A DNA stretch of 64,000 nt from Neorhizobium galegae. GTDB taxonomy: Bacteria; Pseudomonadota; Alphaproteobacteria; Rhizobiales; Rhizobiaceae. Below the pieces are notes generated by a model. The model saw only the letters and a program-made list of their open reading frames with translations, had not been told where the DNA came from and did not search any database. How positions within the stretch are numbered: position 1 is the first letter of the stretch; each line of letters opens with the position of its first letter. This document shows positions 36,777 through 46,207 of this stretch, piece by piece. The translations under genes were made by a program, and so were the position numbers. The stretch lies in NCBI RefSeq assembly GCF_017877055.1, contig NZ_JAGIPG010000002.1, positions 124,001-188,000 of the forward strand. Direction: 5' to 3'.

Positions 36777-37459
36777 TGTTGCTCGATGTCACCAGGATCG
36801 AAGCATTCTACGGCGCAAGCCAGGCGCTCTTCGGCGTCGACCTGTCGGTCGCGGAAGGCGAGGCCGTCGCCTTGATGGGCCGCAACGGCATGGGCAAGAC
36901 GACCACCATCCGCGCCATCTGCAATCTCAACCCGCCCCGCGCCGGTGGCGTGAAGATCGGCGGCACGGACACGAAGGGCAAGCGGCCGCACCATGTCGCC
37001 AAGCTCGGCATCGGCCTCGTGCCGGAAGGCCGTCGTTGCTTCCCGAACCTGACGGTCCACGAGAACCTTGTCGCCGCCGCCCGGCCCGGCCAATGGACGC
37101 TGGAGCGCGTCAACGAACTCTTCCCGCGATTGTCTGAGCGTCATGCGCAAATGGCGAGATCGCTCTCCGGCGGCGAGCAGCAGATGCTGGCGATCGGCCG
37201 CGCGCTGATGACCAATCCGCGCCTGCTCATTCTCGACGAGGCGACCGAAGGCCTTGCTCCGGTCATCCGCCAGGACATCTGGAAGGCGATCCGGCGGCTG
37301 AAGGCCGAGGGTTTGTCGATCCTGGTGGTGGATAAGACGCTTTCAGAGCTTTTGCCGGTTGCGGACCGCTGTGTCATCCTGGAAAACGGAAGAAGCGCCT
37401 GGAGCGGCAGGCCCGCGGACCTGACGACGGAATTGCAGGATCGATATCTCGGGGTATAG
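36776..37459 (+). CDS. Branched-chain-type ABC transporter ATPase (LivF family)
   Basis: A 227-aa ATPase. Walker A is GRNGMGKTT, the signature LSGGEQQMLAIGRAL and Walker B LLILDEATEGLAP. The switch region reads LVVDKTLSELL where many LivF proteins have LVEQN, a variant shared by some aromatic-uptake relatives. It completes the five-part transporter and is followed 2 bp later by a MarR regulator. Confidence 0.94.
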   Translation: MLLDVTRIEAFYGASQALFGVDLSVAEGEAVALMGRNGMGKTTTIRAICNLNPPRAGGVKIGGTDTKGKRPHHVAKLGIGLVPEGRRCFPNLTVHENLVAAARPGQWTLERVNELFPRLSERHAQMARSLSGGEQQMLAIGRALMTNPRLLILDEATEGLAPVIRQDIWKAIRRLKAEGLSILVVDKTLSELLPVADRCVILENGRSAWSGRPADLTTELQDRYLGV

Positions 37460-37461
37460 GC

Positions 37462-37974
37462 ATGGAAGCAGAAGCGGCAAGCGCCGACCTGGAACTGATC
37501 GCCCATGGCCCGCATGGGAAGAACAAGCCCGAGACGCGGCTCTGGCTGCGCATGCTTTCCACCACCAAGCTGATCACCACGGAAATCCGCCGCCGGCTCC
37601 GCACCGAGTTCGGCGCGACGCTTCCCCAGTTCGATCTGATGGCGCAGCTCTATCGCGAAGCGGACGGCTTGCGGCTCGGCGAGCTCTCCAAGCGCACCAT
37701 GGTGACGAACGGCAACGTCACTGGCCTGGTGGAGCGGCTGGAGACGGACGGCTTCGTGCAGCGGGTCACGCCGGACGGCGACCGCCGCGTCACCGTCGCC
37801 AAGCTGACCCCCGCCGGTACCGAACTTTTTGTCGCCATGGCAGCCGCCCACGAAGGCTGGCTGCGCGATATCATGGCCGATGTCGATCCGGCGATGATCG
37901 CCTCGTTGTGGTCGGAGATCGGCGCGGTGAAGGCTTCCGCCAGCAACCATCTTTCCGGCAGCGCCTTCGAATAG
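37462..37974 (+). CDS. MarR-family transcriptional regulator
   Basis: A 170-aa winged-helix regulator. It has the MarR core LRTEFGATLPQFDLMAQLYREADGL, the recognition helix region MVTNGNVTGLVERLETDGFVQR and the wing DGDRRVTVAKLTPAG. MarR proteins of the BadR/CouR type respond to aryl-CoA thioesters or free aromatic acids. Being the last gene of the ligase-Liv operon, it most likely controls that operon; the effector is unproven. Confidence 0.9.
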   Translation: MEAEAASADLELIAHGPHGKNKPETRLWLRMLSTTKLITTEIRRRLRTEFGATLPQFDLMAQLYREADGLRLGELSKRTMVTNGNVTGLVERLETDGFVQRVTPDGDRRVTVAKLTPAGTELFVAMAAAHEGWLRDIMADVDPAMIASLWSEIGAVKASASNHLSGSAFE

Positions 37975-38013
37975 TAAGGCTCGTCTCGGGGCGCAACAAT
38001 TCGGGGTGAAGAG

Positions 38014-38943
38014 ATGGCAGACCTGCAGGCGATCGTAGATGAGATCCATACGAAGCTGACGCCGCGTCTGGGCGAAGGCAAGGTGGCCGACTACATCCCA
38101 CAGCTCGCCCATGTCGATCCAAAGAAGTTCGGAATGGCGATCATCGGTGTCGATGGCCAGGTCTTCAAGGCTGGCGATTGCGATGAACCCTTCTCGATCC
38201 AGAGCGTCTCGAAGGTCTTCACCCTGACGCTGGCGCTCGGCAAGCATGGCGAGACCACCTGGAACCGTGTCGGCCGCGAGCCGTCCGGCTCCGCCTTCAA
38301 CTCGATCGTCCAGCTCGAGCACGAGGAAGGCAAGCCGCGCAATCCGTTCATCAATGCCGGCGCCATTGCCGTCAGCGATCTGGTGCTGGCCGGACATACG
38401 CCACGAGAGGCGATCGGCGAGATCGTCCGCTTCGTGCGTTACCTGGCCGATGACGATTCGATCGCCATCGATCCGGAGGTGGCAAAGTCGGAGCAGGCCA
38501 CGGGTTTCCGCAATTTCGCGCTCGCCAATTTCATGCGCTCCTTCGGCAAGCTCGACCATCCCGTCGAACATGTCCTCGGCGTCTATTTCCATCACTGCGC
38601 GCTCGCCATGACCTGTACCCAGCTTGCCAAGGCCGGCCTGTTCCTCGCCGCCTCCGGCCGCAATCCGTTGACCGGGCACACCGTGGTATCGAAGCAGCGG
38701 GCGCGGCGCATCAACGCGCTGATGCTCACCTGCGGCCATTACGATGGATCGGGGGATTTCGCCTACCGCGTCGGCCTGCCCGGCAAGAGCGGTGTCGGCG
38801 GCGGCATCATGGCGGTTGCACCTGGCAAGGCCTCCGTCGCCGTCTGGTCGCCGGGCCTCAATCACAACGGCAATTCGCTGCTGGGTTCGCTGGCACTTGA
38901 AATGCTGGCCACCAGAACCGGCTGGTCGGTGTTCGGCCAATAA
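38014..38943 (+). CDS. glsA: Glutaminase
   Basis: A 309-aa enzyme of the serine-dependent beta-lactamase fold that hydrolyses L-glutamine to glutamate and ammonia. The catalytic SxxK is S64-V-S-K67 in [15 protein letters not shown]. Other family motifs are [25 protein letters not shown] and [14 protein letters not shown]. Length is normal. It follows the MarR gene by 39 bp and may be transcribed with it, but a metabolic link to the aromatic cassette is not apparent. It ends in a strong terminator. Confidence 0.96.
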   Translation: MADLQAIVDEIHTKLTPRLGEGKVADYIPQLAHVDPKKFGMAIIGVDGQVFKAGDCDEPFSIQSVSKVFTLTLALGKHGETTWNRVGREPSGSAFNSIVQLEHEEGKPRNPFINAGAIAVSDLVLAGHTPREAIGEIVRFVRYLADDDSIAIDPEVAKSEQATGFRNFALANFMRSFGKLDHPVEHVLGVYFHHCALAMTCTQLAKAGLFLAASGRNPLTGHTVVSKQRARRINALMLTCGHYDGSGDFAYRVGLPGKSGVGGGIMAVAPGKASVAVWSPGLNHNGNSLLGSLALEMLATRTGWSVFGQ

Positions 38944-38944
38944 A

Positions 38945-38970
38945 AAAAGCCCGGCCGAAGCCGGGCTTTT
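38945..38970. terminator. Bidirectional rho-independent terminator between glsA and tctA
   Basis: AAAAGCCCGGC (38945-38955) and GCCGGGCTTTT (38960-38970) form a perfect stem around the loop CGAA. With A-runs on one side and T-runs on the other it can stop transcription from both converging genes. Confidence 0.9.
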
Positions 38971-38992
38971 GAGTTTATCGGCAGCGTTGTAA

Positions 38993-40510
38993 TCAATCCT
39001 CGCTGGCTGCCATTTGCGAGAGCACGTTGCCGCGCCCGCGGAAGCGCAGGACGAGCGGCAGGATGAGCGCGGTTGCGGCCAGGGCCAGCAGTACCGCGGC
39101 GATCGGCGATTGCACGAGCGTCGTCACGTCCCCCTGGCTGATCGCCAGCGCACGGCGAAGCTGCTGTTCCGCCAGTGGTCCAAGGATCAGGCCGACGATG
39201 ACCGGCGCGATCGGATAGTCGAACACCCGCATGATGTAGGCGACCAGCCCGAAGACCAGCAGCATGCCGAGTTCGAAGACCGAGGGGTTTGCGCCGATCG
39301 TGCCGAGCGTTGCGAACACCAGGATGCCCGCATAGAGCCAGGGTTTTGGAATGGTCAGCAGCTTCACCCACAGGCCGACCAGCGGCAGGTTGAGCACCAG
39401 CAGCATCAGGTTGGCGATCAGAAGCGAGGCGATCAGGCCCCAGACGAGCTGCGGATTGGTCGCAAACAGCAGCGGGCCGGGCTGCAGGCCGTATTGCTGG
39501 AAGCCGGCGAGCATGATCGCCGCAGTTGCAGACGTCGGCAGGCCGAGCGTCAAGAGCGGCACCAGCGTGCCGGCGGCGGAGGCATTGTTGGCGGCTTCCG
39601 GGCCGGCAACGCCTTCGATCGCGCCATTGCCGAATTCTTCCGGATGCTTGCTGAGCTTCTTTTCCGTCGCATAGGACAGGAAGGTGCCGATCTCCGCGCC
39701 GCCTGCCGGCATAGCGCCGATCGGGAAGCCGATCACGGTGCCGCGCAACCAGGCTTTCCAGGAGCGCGCCCAGTCGCTGGCCGTCATCCAGACCGAGCCC
39801 CTGATCGCTTCGATCTTGTCCGGCGCCGATGCGCCCTGGGCCGCGATGAAGAGCGTCTCGCCGATCGCGAACATGGCGACCGCCATCGTCGTCACCTCGA
39901 TACCGTCGAGCAGGTCGGGAACGCCGAAGGACAGCCGGTTCTGGCCTGTCAGCTGGTCGATGCCGACGAGCGAGAGAGCAAGGCCGATGAACAGCGAGGT
40001 GAGGCCGCGCAGCGTCGAATTGCCGAAGGCCGAGGAGACGGTGACGAAGGCCAGAACCATCAGCGCGAAATATTCGCGCGGACCGAAGACCAGCGCCAGC
40101 TTGACGATGTAGGGCGCGATGAAGGCCAGCGCCAGGGTGGCGATCAGGCCGGCGACGAACGAACCGATCGCTGCCGTGGCCAGTGCCGGGCCGCCGCGTC
40201 CCGCCCGGGCCATCTTGTTGCCTTCGAGCGCAGTGACGATCGAGGCGCTTTCGCCCGGCGTGTTCAACAGGATCGACGTCGTGGAGCCGCCATACATGCC
40301 GCCATAGTAGATACCGGCGAACATGATCAGCGAGCCGGTCGCGTCGAGCTGGTAGGTGACCGGCAGGAGCAGGGCGACGGTCGTTGCCGGACCGATGCCC
40401 GGAAGCACGCCGACCATGGTGCCGAGCGTCACGCCGATCAGCGCATAAAAGAGGTTCATCGGCTCCATTGCCGACACCAGCCCCTGCAGAAGGAATTCGA
40501 ATGTGCTCAT
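38993..40510 (-). CDS. tctA: Tripartite tricarboxylate transporter large permease TctA
   Basis: A 505-aa protein with about 12 membrane helices. The family signatures are [25 protein letters not shown] near the N-terminus, [29 protein letters not shown], and [26 protein letters not shown]. It is the large membrane subunit of a TTT transporter that moves a di- or tricarboxylate across the inner membrane using the proton or sodium gradient. It lies at the end of the tctC-tctB-tctA operon. Confidence 0.95.
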   Translation of the reverse strand: MSTFEFLLQGLVSAMEPMNLFYALIGVTLGTMVGVLPGIGPATTVALLLPVTYQLDATGSLIMFAGIYYGGMYGGSTTSILLNTPGESASIVTALEGNKMARAGRGGPALATAAIGSFVAGLIATLALAFIAPYIVKLALVFGPREYFALMVLAFVTVSSAFGNSTLRGLTSLFIGLALSLVGIDQLTGQNRLSFGVPDLLDGIEVTTMAVAMFAIGETLFIAAQGASAPDKIEAIRGSVWMTASDWARSWKAWLRGTVIGFPIGAMPAGGAEIGTFLSYATEKKLSKHPEEFGNGAIEGVAGPEAANNASAAGTLVPLLTLGLPTSATAAIMLAGFQQYGLQPGPLLFATNPQLVWGLIASLLIANLMLLVLNLPLVGLWVKLLTIPKPWLYAGILVFATLGTIGANPSVFELGMLLVFGLVAYIMRVFDYPIAPVIVGLILGPLAEQQLRRALAISQGDVTTLVQSPIAAVLLALAATALILPLVLRFRGRGNVLSQMAASED

Positions 40511-40531
40511 GATCTTACTCTCAAGGGCCGA

Positions 40532-41026
40532 TCACTGGATCAGGTGTTCGAGCGGACCTGCCGGAAGCGAAAGTTGCAGGACACCGGCAAATAGCCACCA
40601 GATGCCGAGACAGATGACGATGCCGGCCGGAATGCTGATCCACAGCCTGCGAGCGCCGAAACCTGCCGCCGCGAGCCCGAACAGCGTGCCCGTGGCGATC
40701 GAGAAACCGGCGATCCAAATGAGGGCCATCTGCGCGACCAGGCCCGCGACGACCCAGACGACAGGCCCGACCTCCTGCTTTTCCCGCGCAGGAAAGTCGC
40801 GGCGAAACGCGGCGAAGATGGTCCAGATCGCAAGCCCGATCAGTGCGAAGGCGATCCAGTTCGGAACGGTGGCGGGGCCGACCTGACTATAACCGCCCAT
40901 ATCCCGCAGCCGATCGACATCCAGGAAGATGACGGCAGCGACGGCAACGAGAATGGCGGCAATAACAAGCGCCGCCCAATCGGGGCGGCGCTGTTCGGTG
41001 CTCGTTTTGTTGTTGTCGAGGCTCAT
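40532..41026 (-). CDS. tctB: Tripartite tricarboxylate transporter small permease TctB
   Basis: A 164-aa membrane protein with four predicted helices, poorly conserved in sequence as is normal for TctB. The N-terminus is polar (MSLDNNKTSTEQRRPDW), then helices near 20-38, 55-70, 85-105 and 125-150. Its ATG overlaps the tctC stop as ATGA, and tctA starts 21 bp after its stop. Identification depends mainly on size, topology and position between tctC and tctA. Confidence 0.9.
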   Translation of the reverse strand: MSLDNNKTSTEQRRPDWAALVIAAILVAVAAVIFLDVDRLRDMGGYSQVGPATVPNWIAFALIGLAIWTIFAAFRRDFPAREKQEVGPVVWVVAGLVAQMALIWIAGFSIATGTLFGLAAAGFGARRLWISIPAGIVICLGIWWLFAGVLQLSLPAGPLEHLIQ

Positions 41027-41967
41027 TTGACCAGTCCGATGTCCTTCAGGATGGTTTCAGTGGCAGCAATGTCCTTGGCAAGCTGGGCTTCGAATTCCGG
41101 ACCGGAGAGATAGGTATCGATCCAGCCCTTAGCCTTCAGGCTGTCCTGCCAGGTCTTGGACTTTGCGAGCTTTTCGACGTCGGCGGTCACGGCCTTCTTC
41201 TGCTCGGGGGTCAAGCCTGGAGCTGCGGCGACCATGCGCCAGTTCTGGATCACGACGTCAAGGCCGGATTCCTTCAGCGTCGGAGCGTTGATGCCTTCGA
41301 TCTTCTTGTCGGAGGAGATGGCGAGGAGGCGGAGCGTGCCGGCCTTGATCTGGCCTTCGAACTCGCCGTAGGACGAGATGCCGGCCGTGACCTGGCCGCC
41401 GAGGATGGCGGCAAGTGCTTCGCCGCCGCCGGAAAACGCAATGTAGTTGACCTTGGTCGGGTCAACGCCGGCAGCCTTTGCGATCAAACCGGCCGTGATG
41501 TGGTCCGTACCGCCGGCCGAGCCGCCGCCCCAGGAAACTGAGCCCGGATTTGCCTTCAGCTTGGCCGTCAGATCGGCAACCGACTTGATGTCGGAAGCGG
41601 CTGGAACGACGATCACTTCGTACTCACCGGTGAGGCGAGCGATCGGGGTGACGTCCTTCAGGGTAACTGGCGACTTGTTGGTGAGGATGGCGCCCACCAT
41701 GACGTAACCGCCGACCATGAGGGCGTTTGCATTGCCCTTCTGCTGGCTGGCGAACTGGGCGATGCCGATCGTGCCGCCGGCGCCCGGAACGTTCATGACC
41801 TGCACCTTGCCGGAGATCTTCTCGGTCTGCAAAGCGGTCTGCATCGTGCGGGCGGTCTGGTCCCAGCCGCCGCCGGGGGCGGCAGGAGCCATGATCGAAT
41901 AATCGGCCGCAGCGGCCGGAAGTGCGATTGCGCCCGCGAGAAGGGAAGCAAGGAAGAAATGTTTCAA
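41023..41967 (-). CDS. tctC: Tripartite tricarboxylate transporter binding protein TctC
   Basis: A 314-aa periplasmic binding protein with a signal peptide of about 20 residues (ending PAAA-AD). The family motif IMAPAAPGGGWDQTARTMQ is at the start of the mature protein, and the ligand loop region SWGGGSAGGTDHITAGLIAKAAG is present. Substrates of this family are citrate and other carboxylates; the PGGGWD variant belongs to the tricarboxylate branch. It is the first gene of the operon and is preceded by 11-bp-period direct repeats that could bind the TctD-type regulator encoded nearby. Confidence 0.94.
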   Translation of the reverse strand: MKHFFLASLLAGAIALPAAAADYSIMAPAAPGGGWDQTARTMQTALQTEKISGKVQVMNVPGAGGTIGIAQFASQQKGNANALMVGGYVMVGAILTNKSPVTLKDVTPIARLTGEYEVIVVPAASDIKSVADLTAKLKANPGSVSWGGGSAGGTDHITAGLIAKAAGVDPTKVNYIAFSGGGEALAAILGGQVTAGISSYGEFEGQIKAGTLRLLAISSDKKIEGINAPTLKESGLDVVIQNWRMVAAAPGLTPEQKKAVTADVEKLAKSKTWQDSLKAKGWIDTYLSGPEFEAQLAKDIAATETILKDIGLVK

Positions 41968-42129
41968 GGGTCGATCCTCCGTTGGCGTCTTGATCCGACG
42001 CGAAATGTTTATTCTGACGAAACCAGGGAGAAGCGAAAGACCAGGCGGGAGCCGCCGGTCCGATGTCCTCCCATCGTGAATCGGGTCCCCGCCTCCACGG
42101 GGCCGAATGCCCTAAGCCAGCATATGAAG

Positions 42130-42147
42130 CTGACATGTACCTGACAT
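42130..42147 (-). promoter_or_regulatory. Direct repeats upstream of tctC (candidate TctD-type site)
   Basis: CTGACAT occurs at 42130-42136 and again at 42141-42147, exactly 11 bp apart, so both copies face the same side of the DNA. OmpR-family regulators bind such tandem direct repeats. The site is about 165 bp upstream of tctC. A related GTGACAT is present at the promoter of the response regulator gene (44011-44017). Confidence 0.45.
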
Positions 42148-42205
42148 TTTTCGCTATCCGACGATTTGGCAAGGGGTTTCGGCCCGCAGCCGCCGAATTT
42201 TATCG

Positions 42206-43276
42206 CTATTGCAGCCGCAGGACCTCGTTCCAGCGGGAAATCAGCCGCGCCCGCTTCACCTGGTCGAGATAGACCATCAGCCCGAGACTGACAGGCACGG
42301 GCTTCAATTGCCCGCCGAGCATCTCCCTGAGCGTCGTCGCGGTATTGTTGCCGGCAACTTCCGGGCTGACGGCCGGGATCTGCAGCTCGCGGGCCATGAT
42401 CGTCTGGCCTTCCTTCGACATGAAGAATTCGAGATAACGCTTGCCGAGATCCGGAGCGGCGGCGGCCTGCGGCACCAGCCCGATGCGCGACATCACCACC
42501 GTATAATCCTTCGGCAGCACGATGCCGACATCCGGATGGCGCGAGGCCCAGTCGGCAGCGTAGGAGCCGAGAATGTTGTAGCCGAGCAGGAACCGCCCGT
42601 CGGCCACGCGTTCCAAAATCCCCTGGCTGGTCGAGTAGAGTTTCACGCCCGCAGCCCCCATCGCCCGGATCACCGACCAGATATCGCCGAACTGTTCCTG
42701 GTCGCGCGCCATGAACAGGAAACCGACGCCGGAGCGCTCGATGTCATAGGTGCCGATCCGGCCGTAGACCGCGTCGCCGCGCTTCTGCAGAAATTCGACC
42801 AGTTCCGCGCGTGTCGAGGGCGGGGAAGAATCCTTGAAGCTCGGCTTGTGATAGACGAACACGGCCGGTTCGAAGGTCAGCGCATAGGCGGTGTTGCGCC
42901 AGTTGGCCCAGCCCGGCCATTGCCCGCTCATCGGCAGGTCGCTGCGCTGGGCGTAGCCGTCATTGGCGAGCTTCACCTGCAGGTCCATGGCGGAGGAAAA
43001 GGCGAAGTCGGCGGTCTTGTCGCCGGCATCCGTTTCCCGGACGATCCGGTCGTAGATCTCGCCCGTCAGCATGTCCTCGTAGCGCACCGCCACATCCGGG
43101 TTGGCCGCCTGGAAACCGGCGATCATCGGCTTGGCGAGCGGCTCGTCGAGCGAGGAATAGACCGTCAGCATCGGCGCGTCGTCCCGCCCGGAAAGCGCCT
43201 TGAACAGCGTCGTATCCCCTATGGCGAGGCCGGGCCAAAGGGCAAGACAGAGGAGTGGGAAAAGCAGCCTTTTCAT
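42206..43276 (-). CDS. Periplasmic solute-binding protein (extracellular solute-binding family 1-like)
   Basis: A 356-aa protein beginning MKRLLFPLLCLALWPGLAIG, a signal peptide; the longer frame upstream has no signal and is rejected. The mature protein reads LTVYSSLDEPLAKPMIAGFQAANPDVAVRYE, as in iron- and sugar-type binding proteins. No permease or ATPase lies beside it. Orphan binding proteins of this sort are often linked to TctDE-like two-component systems, which are encoded about 0.8 kb away here, so it may feed signal to the kinase or supply another transporter. The ligand is unknown. Confidence 0.82.
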   Translation of the reverse strand: MKRLLFPLLCLALWPGLAIGDTTLFKALSGRDDAPMLTVYSSLDEPLAKPMIAGFQAANPDVAVRYEDMLTGEIYDRIVRETDAGDKTADFAFSSAMDLQVKLANDGYAQRSDLPMSGQWPGWANWRNTAYALTFEPAVFVYHKPSFKDSSPPSTRAELVEFLQKRGDAVYGRIGTYDIERSGVGFLFMARDQEQFGDIWSVIRAMGAAGVKLYSTSQGILERVADGRFLLGYNILGSYAADWASRHPDVGIVLPKDYTVVMSRIGLVPQAAAAPDLGKRYLEFFMSKEGQTIMARELQIPAVSPEVAGNNTATTLREMLGGQLKPVPVSLGLMVYLDQVKRARLISRWNEVLRLQ

Positions 43277-43455
43277 CTGGCCACAATGCCCCACCTCGGC
43301 TACCGCGACAAGCCGACCGGCGGACGCGTAACATTCCCGCCACAGCGGCCTCAATGCACCTTCCGTCGGCTTGTTTTCCGATGCCATTTCATTACCTGTG
43401 GGCGGTCTTTTCGCGCCGGAAGACCCGGCGTTTTGTCACACACAAGGTCTCGCCC

Positions 43456-43965
43456 ATGTCGCTCACCCTCTACGATATCACGGTACCAGTCTTCATCCGC
43501 GCTTTCGGCAATCTCACGGAAATCCTCAAGAAAGGCGAAGCCTTCGCCGATGAGAAGGGCCTTGCCCACAAGGAACTGCTGGAAACCCGGCTGGTCCACG
43601 ACATGTACCCGTTCACCGCCCAGATCCAGCGCGCCAGCGATGCGGCAAAGTTCGTGCCGGTCCGCGTCGGCCAGATCGAGAACATCCCGATGGCCGACGA
43701 AGAAAACACCTTCGCCGACCTGCATGCCCGCATCGAAAAGACCGTGGCCTTCCTTCAGAGCGTCGATCCGGCTACGATGGCGGGCCGCGAAGACGCCGAA
43801 GTGGTCTTGAAGACCCGCAGCGGCGAGACGAAGTTCACCGGCAAGAGCTATGTGCTCGGCTTCGCGCTGCCGAACTTCTATTTCCACGTCACCACGGCCT
43901 ACGCGATCCTGCGCCACAAGGGCGTTCCGATCGGCAAGATGGATTATATCGGCCGTTCGCAATAA
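43456..43965 (+). CDS. DUF1993 protein
   Basis: A 169-aa cytoplasmic protein. The start is MSLTLYDITVPVFIRAFGNLTEIL, the usual opening of the family; the longer open frame covers the divergent gene's promoter. Typical motifs are HDMYPFTAQIQRASDAAKF and the C-terminal LPNFYFHVTTAYAILRHKGVPIGKMDYIG. The family is probably a DinB-like four-helix bundle, with no known reaction. It lies 97 bp before the two-component genes, with their promoter between. Confidence 0.88.
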   Translation: MSLTLYDITVPVFIRAFGNLTEILKKGEAFADEKGLAHKELLETRLVHDMYPFTAQIQRASDAAKFVPVRVGQIENIPMADEENTFADLHARIEKTVAFLQSVDPATMAGREDAEVVLKTRSGETKFTGKSYVLGFALPNFYFHVTTAYAILRHKGVPIGKMDYIGRSQ

Positions 43966-44010
43966 AGGCTCGGTGGAACGATCGAAAGTAACCACGGCAT
44001 CACCACGTCC

Positions 44011-44038
44011 GTGACATCGCCGCTTCCGCGTTTATAAT
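44011..44038 (+). promoter_or_regulatory. Sigma-70-type promoter of the two-component genes
   Basis: GTGACA (44011-44016) and a consensus TATAAT (44033-44038) are spaced 16 bp apart, 24 bp before the GTG start of the response regulator gene. Confidence 0.7.
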
Positions 44039-44062
44039 CGTCTGCGGAAGCGGGGAGATTTC

Positions 44063-44740
44063 GTGCGTATTCTTCTGGTCGAGGACAATCAGGCGCTGGC
44101 CGAGGGGCTGTCGACGATCCTGCGCGGCAGCGGTTATGCGGTCGATGCGGTCGCCGACGGTGCTTCCGCCGAGGCGGTCGCCGCCGCGGAGACTTACGAC
44201 CTCGTGATTCTCGACCTGAACCTGCCGGAAATGGATGGGCTCGACGTGCTGCGGGCCATGCGGGCGCGGGCGAACAAGGCGGCTGTGATGATCCTGACCG
44301 CTCGCGGCACGCCGGAGGAGCGGGTGAAGGGGCTTGATCTCGGCGCCGACGACTACATGATCAAGCCGTTCGACATCTCGGAATTCGAGGCGCGCATCCG
44401 CGTGTTGCTGCGCCGGCAGGCGGGCCTCAGAAGCTCGATCGTCAACTACGGCGGCGTCACCTTCGACCTGAACTCGCGCACCTTTTCCTGCCAGGGCGTG
44501 CCGCTCGACCTGCCGGCGCGAGAAGTCGCGCTTCTGGAACTGCTCTTCCTCCGCGCCGGCAAGGTGGTCTCCAAGGACGCGATCATGGCGTCGCTGACCG
44601 GCTTCGACGACGACCTTTCCGCCAATGCCATCGAGCAATATGTGAGCCGCCTGCGCCGGCGTCTCGCCCCGCACGGGCTCACGGTGAAGACCGCTCGCGG
44701 CATCGGCTATTATCTCGAAACCACGGCACCGACGGCATGA
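44063..44740 (+). CDS. Response regulator, OmpR/TctD family
   Basis: A 225-aa protein starting at GTG after a GGGGAG ribosome site. The receiver domain has E7/D8, phospho-acceptor D51 and the conserved K in MIKPFDISEFEARIR. The C-terminal winged helix (about residues 125-222) ends LRRRLAPHGLTVKTARGIGYYLE, the OmpR-type DNA-binding unit. It forms a two-gene operon with the kinase, whose ATG overlaps its stop as ATGA. The kinase type and the nearby tctCBA genes suggest it is TctD-like and regulates tricarboxylate uptake. Confidence 0.92.
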   Translation: MRILLVEDNQALAEGLSTILRGSGYAVDAVADGASAEAVAAAETYDLVILDLNLPEMDGLDVLRAMRARANKAAVMILTARGTPEERVKGLDLGADDYMIKPFDISEFEARIRVLLRRQAGLRSSIVNYGGVTFDLNSRTFSCQGVPLDLPAREVALLELLFLRAGKVVSKDAIMASLTGFDDDLSANAIEQYVSRLRRRLAPHGLTVKTARGIGYYLETTAPTA

Positions 44741-46149
44741 CATCCGTCTCTCACGGCGACCAACCCGCACCGCCGATTGCCGCCTATTCCCTGCGCCGAC
44801 GACTGCTCGCCTGGCTTCTCGTCTCGACGGCGGTGATCGGCACGATTGCCATGGCCGATACCTGGGACGAGGCGGTCGATACGGCCAACGAAGTGTCCGA
44901 CCGGGTGTTGGCCGGCTCGGCACTGGCGATCGCCGAGCGGGTGATCGTCGCCGAGGACGGTTCGCTCGAAGTCGACATCCCCTATGTGGCCCTGGAAATG
45001 CTGACGTCGGCGGCCCAGGACCGGGTGTTCTACCGCGTCGATGGGCCGCCCGGAAAATTCATCACCGGCTATCAGACGCTGCCGTCTATCCCGCGCCGCG
45101 AGGGTCAGGCGGCCGCTTTCGAGAATGCCACCTTCCGCGGTGAGCCGATCCGGGTGGCGGCGCTCGCCCGTTCGGCCTCCACGGGCATCAATTCCGTGCC
45201 CTTCACCGTCACCGTGGCGGAAACCACCATCGCCCGCCAGCAGTTGACGCAGACGATCCTGATCCGCTCGGCGCTGCGCCTTCTGTTCATGATCGTCGGC
45301 GCCGCGATCATCGTCTGGGTGGCGGTCACGCTGTCGCTCCGGCCGCTCTACCGTTTCAGCGAGGCGATCGCCGAACGCAGCCCGGACGACCTTCACCCGA
45401 TTGGCGAGCGGGTGCCGAACGAGGTGCAGGGCCTCGTCGATACGGTCAATTCCTTCATGGTGCGGCTCGAAAGCGCGCTCGAGGCGTTGAGGCACTTCAC
45501 CGGCAATGCCAGCCACCAGCTGCGCACGCCGCTCACCATCATCCGCACCCAGCTGGCGCTTGCAGCCCGTGCGACCGAACTTGACGAGGTCAAGGACGCT
45601 GCCCGCAAGGCGGACGAGGCAGTGGCGGATGCCGAGCGTATTCTCGCCCAGCTTCTGCTGATGGCCAAGATCGACGCGGCTACCCGCTCCGCCTCGATGC
45701 AGCGGGTCGACCTGACCGCGCTTGCGCGGGGGGCTACGGCTGACAACGTGCCCCTTGCCGCCGATGCCGGCATCGATCTCGGCTTCGAGGGGGAGGGGGA
45801 GATCATGGTCTCCGCCGAACCGTTGCTGATCGGCGAGTTGATGAAGAACCTGATCGGCAATGCGCTGCTCTACGCCGGCCACGGCGCGGAGGTCACCGTG
45901 CGAGTCAAGCTCGAAGACGCTACCGCGCTGCTGGAGATCGAGGACGACGGCCCCGGCATCCCGCTGGAAAAACGAGCCTCCGTGCTGAAACGCTTCGAAC
46001 GCGGCGACCGCTCCGACAAATTAGGCACCGGCCTCGGACTGCCGATCGTGGAGGAGATCGCCCGCCTGCACGGCGCGACGATGGCCCTCGCGGACGGTCG
46101 CGGGGGCAGGGGGCTGAAGGTCCAGATACGGTTTCCGGTAGCCGGCTAA
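44737..46149 (+). CDS. Sensor histidine kinase, TctE-like
   Basis: A 470-aa inner-membrane kinase. It has a first membrane helix at about residues 22-40, a periplasmic sensor region of about 140 residues with DRVFYRVDGPPGKFITGYQTLP (typical of the TctE N-terminal domain), a second helix near 178-202, a HAMP-like linker, and the HisKA site H260 in FTGNASHQLRTPLTII. The HATPase has the N box ELMKNLIGNALLYA, then DDGPGIP and GTGLGLPIVEEIARLHG. It signals to the response regulator encoded just before it. Confidence 0.93.
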   Translation: MTSVSHGDQPAPPIAAYSLRRRLLAWLLVSTAVIGTIAMADTWDEAVDTANEVSDRVLAGSALAIAERVIVAEDGSLEVDIPYVALEMLTSAAQDRVFYRVDGPPGKFITGYQTLPSIPRREGQAAAFENATFRGEPIRVAALARSASTGINSVPFTVTVAETTIARQQLTQTILIRSALRLLFMIVGAAIIVWVAVTLSLRPLYRFSEAIAERSPDDLHPIGERVPNEVQGLVDTVNSFMVRLESALEALRHFTGNASHQLRTPLTIIRTQLALAARATELDEVKDAARKADEAVADAERILAQLLLMAKIDAATRSASMQRVDLTALARGATADNVPLAADAGIDLGFEGEGEIMVSAEPLLIGELMKNLIGNALLYAGHGAEVTVRVKLEDATALLEIEDDGPGIPLEKRASVLKRFERGDRSDKLGTGLGLPIVEEIARLHGATMALADGRGGRGLKVQIRFPVAG

Positions 46150-46207
46150 TGGTATGGCCGCCCTGAGCGGTTGGATGAGGGGCGACACAGAGTCAGCCGC
46201 GGCGCCC

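Noticed and set aside
34129..37459. Transport of branched-chain amino acids by the Liv-type system
   Set aside because: The family name suggests it, but the adjoining aryl-CoA ligase and MarR regulator make an aromatic acid more likely. I did not assign livKHMGF symbols.
38014..38943. Glutaminase as part of the aromatic cassette
   Set aside because: It is close to the MarR gene, but no reaction in the proposed route needs it; closeness alone is weak evidence.
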